Assembly (NCBI RefSeq): GCF_001403635.1
Contig: NZ_LN879468.1
Location: 248,001-312,000, forward strand
Origin: Clostridium massiliamazoniense
GTDB taxonomy: Bacteria; Bacillota; Clostridia; Clostridiales; Clostridiaceae
Direction: 5' to 3'
DNA: 64,000 bases
The translations under genes and the position numbers were made by a program. Shown here one piece after another: positions 46,418 to 54,943 of the stretch; positions within the stretch are counted from its first letter, which is position 1, and every line of letters begins with the position of its first letter. The notes under the pieces were generated by a model. That model had not been told where the DNA came from, searched no databases, and worked only from the letters and a program-made list of their open reading frames with translations.

Positions 46418-48100
46418 ATGATGCAATTTTTACAACGTATTGGTAAAGCAGTAATGCTTCCAATAGCAGCTCTTCCAATAGCAGGTATTATGCTAGGGGT
46501 TGGTGGAGCATTATTAGGAATTAGTGGGTTAGCAGATCCACCTGCAATTTATCAACCATTAATAGCATTCGTAAATATACCTTTTATGACTGCGTTACTT
46601 ACAGTAATGAAAAATATAGGTGATGTAATTTTTGGAAATTTACCATTATTATTTGCTGTAGGAGTTGCTGTTGGATTAGCTAAGAAAGATAAGGGCACAG
46701 CAGCTTTAGCTTCTGTATTTGGTTTTTTAGTAATGAATCAAGTTATTTCTACATTATTAGGATTAGGGGTTACTAAGTTAGGTGTATTAACTCCTGATAA
46801 TGTTGGAAATTATGGAACTTATGTTACTACTTCTTTAGGTATCTTTACTCTTAATATGTCTGTATTTGGAGGGATAATCACAGGTATTGTAACAGCTTTT
46901 TTACACAACAAATTTCACACAATACAATTACCAGCTATTATAGGATTCTTCTCTGGTAGTAGATTTGTACCTATAATAACAGCAGTTGTTATGGCCTTTG
47001 TTGGTTGTATTTTAGCTTTTGTTTATCCTTTTGTTCAAGATGGTATAAGTGTAATAGCTGAGTTAGTTAGAACTTCTGGATCAATTGGAACATTTTTCTA
47101 TGGGTTAATAGAAAGAGCACTTATTCCTTTTGGTTTACATCATATTTTCTATACACCTTTCTGGTATAGTTCCTTTGTTGAAGGACAAGTTTTAGTTGAT
47201 GCAACTACTCAAACTTTCCAAACAGTTGCTGGAGCAAATACAGCTTATTTTGCTCAATTATCTCATATGTCTGAATTAGTTAATGCTAGTCCTGCTGTTA
47301 TGGGTGAGATTGTTAGCGGAACAACTAGATTCATGGCTGGAAAGTTTCCTTTTATGATGTTTGGACTTCCAGCAGCAGCCTTAGCAATGCTTAAAGCTGC
47401 TCATCCAAGTAAAAAGAAATTAGTAGGGTCTTTATTAATATCTGCTGCATTTACTTCAATGTTAACAGGTATAACTGAACCTTTAGAATTTACATTCTTA
47501 TTTGTTGCCCCTGTTCTTTATGGAGTACACTGTATACTTGCTGGGTTATCTTTCATGTTAATGGATATCTTTAATGTATTTGTAGGTATGACATTCTCAG
47601 GTGGATTAATAGACTTTACTTTATTTGGATTATTACCTGCTGGTGCAGGGGTTGCAACTAACTGGTTAGTAATTATTTTAGTTGGTCTTGCTTATGCTGT
47701 TGGTTACTATTTCTTATTCTTATTCTTAATCAAGAAATTTAACCTAAAAACTCCTGGAAGAGATGAAAATGAAGAAGAAACTAAATTATACACAAAAGCT
47801 GATTTCAAAGAGTCTAAATCAGGTGAAAATGAAACTAAGAAAAAAGGTTCTAATGAAATATCTGAAAATGCACCTTTAGTTATAGCTGCATTAGGTGGAG
47901 GATCTAATATAGTAAGTGTTGATGCTTGTATCACAAGACTAAGAGTTGAGGTTGTTGATAAATCTAAAGTAGATAAAGATGTTTTTAAAGATTTAGGAGC
48001 TTCTGGTGTTGTTGAAGTTGGTAATGGAGTTCAAGTTATTTTTGGAGCTAAAGCAGATGCGTATAAAAATGAATTAAATGATATGTTAGAATTTAATTAA
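46418..48100 (+). CDS. ptsG: PTS EIICB, glucose type
   Basis: A 560-residue glucose-family permease. The EIIC domain (to about 440) begins FLQRIGKAVMLPIAALPIAGI and contains RALIPFGLHHIFYTPFWY and TGITEPLEFTFLF; the EIIB domain has the phosphocysteine C504 in VDACITRLRVEV. The linker (about 445-485) is long and charged. No EIIA domain; crr is encoded nearby. ATG 46361 is in frame upstream, but AGGGGGAC at 46402-46409 supports 46418. Glucose is the likely substrate; maltose or glucosamine cannot be excluded. Confidence 0.88.
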   Translation: MMQFLQRIGKAVMLPIAALPIAGIMLGVGGALLGISGLADPPAIYQPLIAFVNIPFMTALLTVMKNIGDVIFGNLPLLFAVGVAVGLAKKDKGTAALASVFGFLVMNQVISTLLGLGVTKLGVLTPDNVGNYGTYVTTSLGIFTLNMSVFGGIITGIVTAFLHNKFHTIQLPAIIGFFSGSRFVPIITAVVMAFVGCILAFVYPFVQDGISVIAELVRTSGSIGTFFYGLIERALIPFGLHHIFYTPFWYSSFVEGQVLVDATTQTFQTVAGANTAYFAQLSHMSELVNASPAVMGEIVSGTTRFMAGKFPFMMFGLPAAALAMLKAAHPSKKKLVGSLLISAAFTSMLTGITEPLEFTFLFVAPVLYGVHCILAGLSFMLMDIFNVFVGMTFSGGLIDFTLFGLLPAGAGVATNWLVIILVGLAYAVGYYFLFLFLIKKFNLKTPGRDENEEETKLYTKADFKESKSGENETKKKGSNEISENAPLVIAALGGGSNIVSVDACITRLRVEVVDKSKVDKDVFKDLGASGVVEVGNGVQVIFGAKADAYKNELNDMLEFN

Positions 48101-48221
48101 TTAATATGGAGAAGGATGGTATTAAAAATAGTACTATCTTTTTCTTTTACTTTTCTACCAGTTATTCTTTTATTTAGTTTACTTATTATTAAATATATGG
48201 GGTGATATAACAAAAAAGATA

Positions 48222-48356
48222 TGTTTATCTAATAGCTAGAGGCTGTAATACTCCTATTCCCTATAAGTAGGAAATAAACAGCCTCACGCTTCTAGATAAG
48301 GAGCCTAAGCATTGAGAGGGAGTCAAAACTCCACCTGAATTAAGTCTACGTTTATA
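48222..48356 (+). repeat. dispersed structured repeat, full reference copy
   Basis: GAGGCTGT (48239-48246) pairs with ACAGCCTC (48278-48285), TCCTA with TAGGA inside, TATCTA with TAGATA outside. The small hairpin GGAGT, CAAA, ACTCC is at 48319-48332, and the tail CTGAATTAAGTCTACGTTTA follows. It lies between ptsG and the ATPase leader. Confidence 0.9.
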
Positions 48357-48489
48357 GTGAGATAAAGTGAATTTAATAACAGATATACTCCTTTTTTAAA
48401 TGACTGTGTTTATAAGTAAAAATATAGAATAAAAATAAAAAAATTAATTTAATAAAGGAACTTTTGTAATTAATTGGAATATAATTAAG

Positions 48490-48735
48490 TATAATCTCTT
48501 TGCACTGCATATAAATCTACAGTACAAACTGATCAGGCCGTAAATTTTGTTGAAATTTATGGAGCCGGGCCTTTGGGCAACAGGGAATTATACCTGTGGG
48601 ACAGTATATTGTTCTATGGGTATTTTTTTATACTTTTAGAGCAATAGCTGAAACAAGATGAAGAATGCATTGCCATAGAGTGATCAAAAAAAGCTATTTC
48701 TATGATATATAGAAAGCAAATTGGAGGTATACTTT
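48490..48735 (+). promoter_or_regulatory. structured leader of the P-type ATPase gene, riboswitch candidate
   Basis: After a TATAAT box (48490-48495) the leader is far richer in G and C than its surroundings. Possible helices: CAGT/ACTG (48520-48531), AGGCC/GGCCT (48535-48572) enclosing TAAATTT/AAATTTA, and ACAGG/CCTGT (48580-48597). The last competes with CTGT/ACAG (48594-48604), and a run of seven T follows at 48623. Alternative pairing before a T-run suggests a transcriptional switch. I cannot assign it to a known riboswitch class; a metal-ion sensor is the first guess from the gene it precedes. Confidence 0.5.
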
Positions 48736-51273
48736 ATGACAATTAAAGAACAAAAAAATGAGAAATTTGGATTAACAACAAAAGAAGCAGAAGAAAGACA
48801 AAAGATTTATGGGAAAAATAAGTTGATTGAGGAAAGAAAAGAAAGTTTTTTTAGGAAAATAATAGATGTTTTAAAAGAACCTATGTTTTTATTACTAATA
48901 GGTGCAGCTATTATTTACTTTGTTCTTGGGGAACCTAGAGATGGTTTTATAATGCTCATATTTGTTGTTGGAATTATCGCCATTGATGTTATTCAAGAAT
49001 GGAAAACTGACAAAACATTAAAGGCTTTAAAAAACTTATCTGAACCTCAAGTTACGGTAATTAGAGACAAAAGAGAACAAGTAATAAATAGTGAAGATTT
49101 AGTTCCTGGGGATATTATGATAATTTCAGAAGGAGATAGAATAGCTGCTGATGGTAAAGTAATAAAGTGCAGCGATTTAGCTGTTAATGAATCATTATTA
49201 ACAGGAGAATCAGAGGTTGTTTGGAAAACTACTTATTTCAGAGGTGGTAGTAAGGACTATTGGAAAAGAAATTGTTGTTATGCTGGAAGTGTAGTAACAC
49301 AGGGAGCAGGAGCAATATTAGTAGATAAAATAGGTAGTGAAACTGAATATGGAAAAATAGGAGCTAGTATAATTGAAGCACCAGAAATTAAAACTCCAAT
49401 GGAAAGGGAAACTAGAAAAATAGTTAAGGTTTGTACAATAATTGCATTAGTTCTTTTCTTCTTGGTATGTGTTATAACTTATATTAATATGCCTACCTAT
49501 GATTTTAATGAGAGAATTATAAGTAGTATTTTATCTGGTATAACATTAGCAATGGCAATGATCCCAGAAGAGTTTCCTGTTATATTAACAGTATTTTTAT
49601 CCATGGGAGCCTTTAGACTAGCTAAGAAAAATTCTTTAGTTAGAAAGTTACCATCAATTGAAACCTTAGGAGCTGTATCTGTACTTTGTGTTGATAAGAC
49701 AGGAACAATAACCATGAATAAAATGGACATAAATGAGATTTGGACATTTAAGAATAAAAAAGAAATACTTATAGAAACTATGGGACTTGCTTGTGAGTAT
49801 GAACCTTATGACCCTATGGAACAGGGAATGCTTCGTTATTGTAAAAAAGAAGGTTTTCCTGAGAAAAAAATTTTTAATGGAAAACTTTTAAAAGAATATC
49901 CTTTTACTAGTGAAAGTAAAATAATGGGACATCTTTGGGAAAGAAATGGTGAGGAAGTAATTGTATCAAAAGGTTCACCAGAAAAGATTATTAGTATAAG
50001 TAATTTAGATGATAATGAAAAAAAGGTTATAGAAGAAGAAATTTATAAAATGTCATCTAAGGGTTTAAGAGTCATAGCCATAGGGAAAAAAGTTCTTAAA
50101 GAAAAAGAATTCCCAAATTCTTTAGAAGAAATTAAGTTAGATTTTATTGGACTTGTTGGACTTTTAGATCCTCCAAGAGAAGGAATTAAAGAGGATATTG
50201 AAAGTTGTGTAAGGGCAGGAGTAAAGGTTGTTATGATTACAGGGGATAATGGAGTAACAGCTAGTTCAATAGGAAGAAAAATTGGTATGAAAAATACTGG
50301 CGAAGTAATAACTGGTAATGATTTAGATAAAATGACAGACAGTGAACTTAGGGAAAAGGTGAAAAATGTTAGTATTTTTTCTAGAGTACTTCCAAAGCAA
50401 AAAATGCGTATAGTACAAGCTTTTAGAGATAATGGAGATATTGTTGCAATGACAGGTGATGGTGTTAATGATGTAGTAGCATTAAAATATGCAGATATAG
50501 GAATTGCTATGGGAGAAAGAGGCTCTGATGTATGTAGAGAAGCTGCTGATTTAATATTATTAGATGATAACTTTTCAACTATAGTAGACACCATAAGCGA
50601 CGGTAGAAGAATATATGATAATATTAAAAAGGCAATGGGATATATTTTCACAATTCATATTCCTATAGCTTGTGCTTCATTACTTGCACCTTTGCTTGGT
50701 ATTGGAGGAGCAATGATTTTCTTATTACCACTTCATGTGGTTTTATTAGAGATTTTAATAGACCCAACCTGTTCAGTGGTTTTAGAAAGACAACCAGCAG
50801 AGGATGATATAATGGAAAGGTTACCTAGAAATCCTAAGGAGGGTATAATAAATAGAAAGCTCCTAGTTAAAAGCGTAATTCAAGGAATTGTCTTATTCAT
50901 AGCTTCCTTTGGAGCATATTATGTATCATTGAAAATCAATTCAAATTCTGCAGAAGTATCTAGGTCAATAGGATTGGCTATAATAATGTTATCAAATTTA
51001 TTGCTAGTTCAAGTAAATAGCTCACAAAATGATTTTGTTTATCATTCTATTAAGAAATTAAGAAAAGACCCTATTATGTGGTTAATATCTTTGGGAACTA
51101 TTATTGGAATAGCTATAATTTTATATAGTCCATTAGCTGGAATATTAGGACTTGCAGCACTTTCAATGAAACAGCTAATTATAGTTGTTCTTATATCTTT
51201 TGTATCAATTATGTGGTACGAGGTTGTTAAATTAATAAATAAGTTGAGATTTAAGGAAAGTAAAGCATCATAA
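48736..51273 (+). CDS. P-type cation-transporting ATPase
   Basis: An 845-residue P2-type ATPase. Motifs: TGES (156-159) in the actuator domain, DKTGT with phosphorylated D320, and MTGDGVNDVVALKYADIGIAMG-type hinge (first 20 seen). The M4 ion-site motif is PEEFP (277-281), which differs from PEGLP of SERCA-type Ca2+ pumps and from PEMLP of MgtA, so the ion is uncertain; Ca2+ or Mn2+ are candidates. The cytosolic loop after TGES has an unusual stretch (WKTTYFRGGSKDYWKRNCCY). TTG 48721 is in frame, but TTGGAGGT supports ATG 48736. Confidence 0.88.
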   Translation: MTIKEQKNEKFGLTTKEAEERQKIYGKNKLIEERKESFFRKIIDVLKEPMFLLLIGAAIIYFVLGEPRDGFIMLIFVVGIIAIDVIQEWKTDKTLKALKNLSEPQVTVIRDKREQVINSEDLVPGDIMIISEGDRIAADGKVIKCSDLAVNESLLTGESEVVWKTTYFRGGSKDYWKRNCCYAGSVVTQGAGAILVDKIGSETEYGKIGASIIEAPEIKTPMERETRKIVKVCTIIALVLFFLVCVITYINMPTYDFNERIISSILSGITLAMAMIPEEFPVILTVFLSMGAFRLAKKNSLVRKLPSIETLGAVSVLCVDKTGTITMNKMDINEIWTFKNKKEILIETMGLACEYEPYDPMEQGMLRYCKKEGFPEKKIFNGKLLKEYPFTSESKIMGHLWERNGEEVIVSKGSPEKIISISNLDDNEKKVIEEEIYKMSSKGLRVIAIGKKVLKEKEFPNSLEEIKLDFIGLVGLLDPPREGIKEDIESCVRAGVKVVMITGDNGVTASSIGRKIGMKNTGEVITGNDLDKMTDSELREKVKNVSIFSRVLPKQKMRIVQAFRDNGDIVAMTGDGVNDVVALKYADIGIAMGERGSDVCREAADLILLDDNFSTIVDTISDGRRIYDNIKKAMGYIFTIHIPIACASLLAPLLGIGGAMIFLLPLHVVLLEILIDPTCSVVLERQPAEDDIMERLPRNPKEGIINRKLLVKSVIQGIVLFIASFGAYYVSLKINSNSAEVSRSIGLAIIMLSNLLLVQVNSSQNDFVYHSIKKLRKDPIMWLISLGTIIGIAIILYSPLAGILGLAALSMKQLIIVVLISFVSIMWYEVVKLINKLRFKESKAS

Positions 51274-51280
51274 ATATTCT

Positions 51281-51340
51281 AACTGAATTAAGTCTCAGTT
51301 TGTCTGATGACTAGTGTTTATAATATTACAAGCTTCTATA
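51281..51340 (+). repeat. dispersed repeat, tail followed directly by head
   Basis: ACTGAATTAAGTCTCAGTTT (tail) runs straight into TTTGTCTGATGACTAGTG (head), the order expected at a junction of two tandem copies. Hairpin arms are incomplete. Confidence 0.7.
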
Positions 51341-51382
51341 AGTGCAATGATTATAGCTTATGGCTTTAGTTATTGCACTTAA
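51339..51382 (+). terminator. hairpin after the ATPase gene
   Basis: AAGTGCAAT pairs with ATTGCACTT around a 25-base loop, followed by AAGTTTGT. A second hairpin with TTTTTTTT tail (AGTTAAG/CTTAACT region, 51450-51488) lies just before the pentapeptide gene. Confidence 0.55.
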
Positions 51383-51510
51383 GTTTGTAAAAGTTGGATT
51401 AGTGTGTTACAATAATTGGGCAATTATAAAATTAAAAATGTAATTAAGTTAAAGGTCAGAGTTAAGTCTTAACTAGGGCTTTTTTTTATAGATTTAGAGG
51501 AGAGATCAAG

Positions 51511-52158
51511 ATGAATAATGTAAGCGAAAGATTTAATTATAGTAATGCACAAAAAACAAATAAAAATTTTATGTATAAGGATTTTAGAAGAAGTAATTGT
51601 TATAACTGTGATTTTTCTGGGTCAAATTTTAATTTTGCAAGTTTTAGAGGAGCGCACTTTAAATCTTGTGATTTTTTTGATGGAATATTTGAATCAACAG
51701 AATTTATAGGAACAAACCTTAAGAAAAGTAAATTTAAAAATGCTATATTAAGTAATGTTATATTTGAAGGTGCTAATTTATCAGGAGTAGATTTTAGAGG
51801 AGCTCAATTTAAAAATGTAATCTTTTTAGATACAGACCTATCAAAAGCATTAAATTTAAACTTAAATGATTCTGAGATAAGAATATTTGAAGAAATGCCA
51901 ACTGTAGAAATAAGTGATGGTTTAAAAGATGTAATTGAAAAGGCATTAACTAATGAAAAAATAAAAAAGTCTAGAGTTTTAGATACTAAAGAAGGAAATA
52001 TAAATCCAATGAGTATAATGAGACTTTTAGAAGTGTTTAGCGATTATGAATTAAGAAAAGGACTTAATTTATTAGCAGAAAAATTAGACCATGATTTTTG
52101 TACATTAAGTTATATAGTAAATGCTATAAGAGCATATATAAGAGAAGAATTAATTTAA
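51511..52158 (+). CDS. pentapeptide repeat protein
   Basis: A 215-residue protein whose N-terminal two thirds (about 15-125) consist of five-residue repeats (NCDFSGSNFNFASFRGAHFK, then EGANLSGVDFRGAQF), which fold into a right-handed square beta-helix. The rest (130-215) is helical. Some pentapeptide proteins (Qnr, MfpA) mimic DNA and protect gyrase, but most have unknown roles. The helical end ending in IRAYIREELI is unusual for Qnr. GAGGAGAG precedes the ATG. Confidence 0.85.
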   Translation: MNNVSERFNYSNAQKTNKNFMYKDFRRSNCYNCDFSGSNFNFASFRGAHFKSCDFFDGIFESTEFIGTNLKKSKFKNAILSNVIFEGANLSGVDFRGAQFKNVIFLDTDLSKALNLNLNDSEIRIFEEMPTVEISDGLKDVIEKALTNEKIKKSRVLDTKEGNINPMSIMRLLEVFSDYELRKGLNLLAEKLDHDFCTLSYIVNAIRAYIREELI

Positions 52159-52178
52159 GAATTTTTATAAAAATTACA

Positions 52179-52216
52179 GGGATGTATCTACAATGTTAGT
52201 GCATCCCCTTATTTTT
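52179..52216. terminator. terminator between convergent genes
   Basis: GGGATGTA pairs with TGCATCCC (8 bp with one wobble) over 13 bases, then CTTATTTTTATTT. It lies between the pentapeptide gene and the HxlR gene. Confidence 0.7.
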
Positions 52217-52538
52217 ATTTTGAATTATTACTTTTGTAATTTTCGCCCCAATTTGCCATTGAATCAAGAATTGGTTTAAGGCTATATCCAGTTTCAGTTA
52301 GTGTATATTCTACTTTTGGAGGAACCTGTGCATAGACCTTTCTAGTTAATAATCCATTAGCTTCCATAGCTCTTAAATTTGAGGTTAAAACCTTTTGAGT
52401 GATTGAACCTATAGATTTTTTTAATTCTCCAAATCTTTTAGTACCATCCATTAAATCTCTTAATATTAAAACCTTCCATCTATCACCTATAAGTTGAAGG
52501 GTAACTTCAACAGGACATGGAGGTAAAGTTTTTTCCAT
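52215..52538 (-). CDS. HxlR-family transcriptional regulator
   Basis: A 107-residue winged-helix regulator of the HxlR family. The conserved N-terminal CPVEVTLQLIGDRWKVLILR includes the single cysteine used as a redox or electrophile sensor in relatives such as HypR and QorR; GTKRFGELKKSIGSITQKVLT is the recognition helix region and EYTLTETG the wing. It is divergent from a PNPOx-like gene, with three palindromes in between. GGAAGTTGATTTAA precedes the ATG. Confidence 0.92.
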   Translation of the reverse strand: MEKTLPPCPVEVTLQLIGDRWKVLILRDLMDGTKRFGELKKSIGSITQKVLTSNLRAMEANGLLTRKVYAQVPPKVEYTLTETGYSLKPILDSMANWGENYKSNNSK

Positions 52539-52560
52539 TTAAATCAACTTCCTTTCTTAA

Positions 52561-52613
52561 TAGTATCTTAAAGGATACTATAGCACTTTTAAGTGCTTAC
52601 TATACAATAGTAT
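52561..52613. promoter_or_regulatory. three palindromes, candidate HxlR operators
   Basis: TAGTATCTTAAAGGATACTA (52561-52580), AGCACTTTTAAGTGCT (52582-52597) and TACTATACAATAGTA (52599-52613) follow one another in the divergent intergenic region. The outer two share TAGTAT/ATACTA half-sites. Confidence 0.55.
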
Positions 52614-52694
52614 GTATAAGATTTATTATAATAGCAGAGAAAAAAGTTTTCAATAAAAGCTTAAAAATAAAGAAAGTATGAAGGAGAATTAATT

Positions 52695-53099
52695 ATGAAA
52701 GAGATAGTGAAATTTTTAAATGACAATGATGTTCAATATTTAGCAACTATAGGGTTAGATGGAAAACCAAAAGTAAGACCTTTTCAATTTATGATGGAAG
52801 AAGAGGGGAAATTATATTTTTGTACAAATAATCAAAAGGATGTTTATGCAGAAATAAAGAAAACACCTTATATTGAAGTGACAATATCAAATCCTAAGTT
52901 TCAATGGGTTAGATTAAGTGGAGAGCCTATATTTATAAGTGACATGGATATAAAAAGAAAGGTTATAAATTCAAGCGAACTTGTAAAGAGTATATATAAA
53001 ACAGAAGTAAATCCAATATTTGAGGTGTTTTATATAGGAAATGGTAAGGCAACACTTGCAGACTTTTCAGGAAATCCTCCAAAGGAATATAATTTATAA
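52695..53099 (+). CDS. pyridoxamine 5'-phosphate oxidase-family flavin-binding protein
   Basis: A 134-residue split-barrel protein of the PNPOx-like family. VQYLATIGLDGKPKVRPFQFM and KLYFCTNNQKDVYAEIKKTPYI are typical of this small FMN-binding group, which includes NimA-like nitroreductases and general stress proteins. It reduces or binds an unknown substrate. Its divergent HxlR neighbour probably regulates it in response to reactive electrophiles or oxidants. GAAGGAG precedes the ATG. Confidence 0.88.
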   Translation: MKEIVKFLNDNDVQYLATIGLDGKPKVRPFQFMMEEEGKLYFCTNNQKDVYAEIKKTPYIEVTISNPKFQWVRLSGEPIFISDMDIKRKVINSSELVKSIYKTEVNPIFEVFYIGNGKATLADFSGNPPKEYNL

Positions 53100-53110
53100 T
53101 AAATAAGATA

Positions 53111-53157
53111 AAGGAGTATTAAAAAAAGGAATGTGATTCCTATTTTTAATACTCCTT
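53111..53157. terminator. bidirectional hairpin after the PNPOx-like gene
   Basis: AAGGAGTATTAAAAA pairs with TTTTTAATACTCCTT (15 bp), with AGGAAT/ATTCCT inside. T-runs are poor on both sides. Confidence 0.6.
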
Positions 53158-53192
53158 GCATTATAAGAATAATTTAGAATATACATTAAATT

Positions 53193-53262
53193 TTTATCTC
53201 ATAACCTAGTGTTTGTAATATTTCAATGACCTATAAGACTAAGATAAAGAAACATAGGTTAA
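53193..53262 (+). repeat. dispersed structured repeat, 5' hairpin only
   Basis: AACCTA and TGTTT pair with AAACA and TAGGTT around the usual loop. The 3' hairpin and tail are absent. It abuts the stop codon of the helicase gene. Confidence 0.7.
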
Positions 53263-54375
53263 TTATTGAATATTAGCTTTTCTTTCATTTATAGTAAATC
53301 CAATTTTTTCTTCTATATTTCTTAAAATCTTTTCATCTTTAGGAGCTACAAACATACAAGTATATCCTTCTTCACCAGCACGACCAGTTCTTCCTATACG
53401 GTGAATATATATTTCAGCACTTTCAGCAATATCATAGTTGTATATATGAGTTACTCCTGTTACATCAAGTCCTCTAGCTGCAACGTCAGTAGCAATTAAA
53501 TATTGAATATCAGCATTTCTAAAAGATTTTATTATTCTTTCTCTCTTATTTTGAGGTACATCACTATGTATTTTTGCACAGTTGAAACCTTTTTGATGTA
53601 AAGCAATTTCTAAAACATCAGCTCTTCTTTTAGTCCTACAGAAGATTATAGCCATGAAAGGATTATCTTCCTTCAAAACAGTGCAAAGGGTATCTTGTTT
53701 CCATCTATCACTTGAAAATACTACTTCTTGTTTAATTTTATCAACTGTAGGTGTTTCATCTTTAATATCAACAAATACAGGATCGTTCATATATCTATAA
53801 GCTAATTTTTTTACTTGTGAGTCCATTGTTGCAGAGAAACAAAGTGTTTGACGTTTCTTAGGAACTGCTTTCATTATTTCATCTATTTCATTTTTAAAAC
53901 CCATTAAAAGCATTTGGTCAGCTTCATCTATAACAAGTGCCTTTAGATTTTTTAAATTTATAGAGCCTCTTTTTATATGGTCTATTAATCTACCAGGTGT
54001 GGCAATTATTATGTGGATATTGTTCTTTAATTTTTTTAGTTGTGAACCAATATCTTTTCCACCGTAAGCAGCTAGTATATTAAGTTCATCATTATAATTA
54101 AGTTTATTGGCTTCTTCAGTTATTTGAATAGCAAGTTCTCTAGTAGGAGCTATAATCAAAAGCTGAGTATTGCTATTTTTTGAGTTTATGTTTTGTATAA
54201 GAGGAATTAAAAAGGCCAAAGTTTTACCGGTACCTGTTTTAGCTTCACCTATAAAATCCTTTCCAGATAATATGTAGGGAATGGCTTCTTCTTGAATTGC
54301 TGTTGGAGTTTTTATACCATGTTTATTTAATAGAGAAATTAAGTTTTTATTTATATTTAAATCACTAAAATTCAT
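53263..54375 (-). CDS. DEAD-box RNA helicase, short form
   Basis: A 370-residue DEAD-box helicase with all core motifs: Q motif (FSDLNINKNL..TPTAIQEEAIP), motif I AKTGTGKT, Ia PTRELA, Ib TPGR, II DEAD, III SAT, IV IIFCRTK, V ATDVAARGLD and VI HRIGRTGRAG. It unwinds RNA duplexes, for example in ribosome assembly or cold adaptation. CshA/DeaD proteins usually carry a C-terminal RNA-binding extension of 50-150 residues; here the chain ends about 15 residues after the core, right at a repeat copy, so loss of the extension is possible. Confidence 0.93.
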   Translation of the reverse strand: MNFSDLNINKNLISLLNKHGIKTPTAIQEEAIPYILSGKDFIGEAKTGTGKTLAFLIPLIQNINSKNSNTQLLIIAPTRELAIQITEEANKLNYNDELNILAAYGGKDIGSQLKKLKNNIHIIIATPGRLIDHIKRGSINLKNLKALVIDEADQMLLMGFKNEIDEIMKAVPKKRQTLCFSATMDSQVKKLAYRYMNDPVFVDIKDETPTVDKIKQEVVFSSDRWKQDTLCTVLKEDNPFMAIIFCRTKRRADVLEIALHQKGFNCAKIHSDVPQNKRERIIKSFRNADIQYLIATDVAARGLDVTGVTHIYNYDIAESAEIYIHRIGRTGRAGEEGYTCMFVAPKDEKILRNIEEKIGFTINERKANIQ

Positions 54376-54737
54376 AATAGTAAACCCTTTCTTAGTATGT
54401 ATTTAGGGAATTTTTTTAATAAATTCCTTTATAGTTAATTAAAAAATTGTCCACTAATAATAGCATTTAATTTAGAAACAGTCAAATTTAAGAAATTAAA
54501 ATATTACTAAATTTTTTCTAAATTAGTATAGGAATAAGTAAAATTTTTAGAGGCTATTTTGTATAGTGATAAACTTAAATTTTCAAGGTAATAAGTACAT
54601 GCAGTAAAAAGAAAATGAGGAATGATAGCTATCAGTAAATTAATATTAAGTTACAAATAAGATACAATTTTTTTTTAGGATAATAAATATTCTTTTTAAA
54701 AACATATATTGAAATGGAAGGTTAATTTAAAACGTAA
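54376..54737. other. AT-rich intergenic stretch
   Basis: I see no gene or clear element here apart from the minus-strand promoter region expected for the helicase gene and ordinary AT-rich sequence. Confidence 0.5.
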
Positions 54738-54868
54738 TTTTTATCTGATAGCTAGAGGCTGTAATACTCTTACTTTTATAAATAGGAGATAAACAGATTC
54801 ACGTTTCTAGATACCGACCACTAAGCATTCAGATGGAATCAAAATTCCATCATTAAGTCTACATTTAT
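54738..54868 (+). repeat. dispersed structured repeat, full copy
   Basis: Head TATCTGATAGCTAGAGGCTG; 3' arm ACAGATTC; small hairpin GATGGAAT, CAAA, ATTCCATC (8 bp perfect, 54832-54851) and tail ATTAAGTCTACATTTATT. It is close to the copy at 48222. It lies before the deacetylase gene. Confidence 0.9.
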
Positions 54869-54943
54869 TTTAAATAAAGTTAAAAAATCAATTATAGCCT
54901 TATAGGGAGAATTAATTATGAGATATAAAAGGGGCAAAAAAAT

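Noticed and set aside
50043-50651. 202-codon open frame antisense to the P-type ATPase
   Set aside because: It lies wholly within the conserved ATPase core on the opposite strand and has shadow-like composition.
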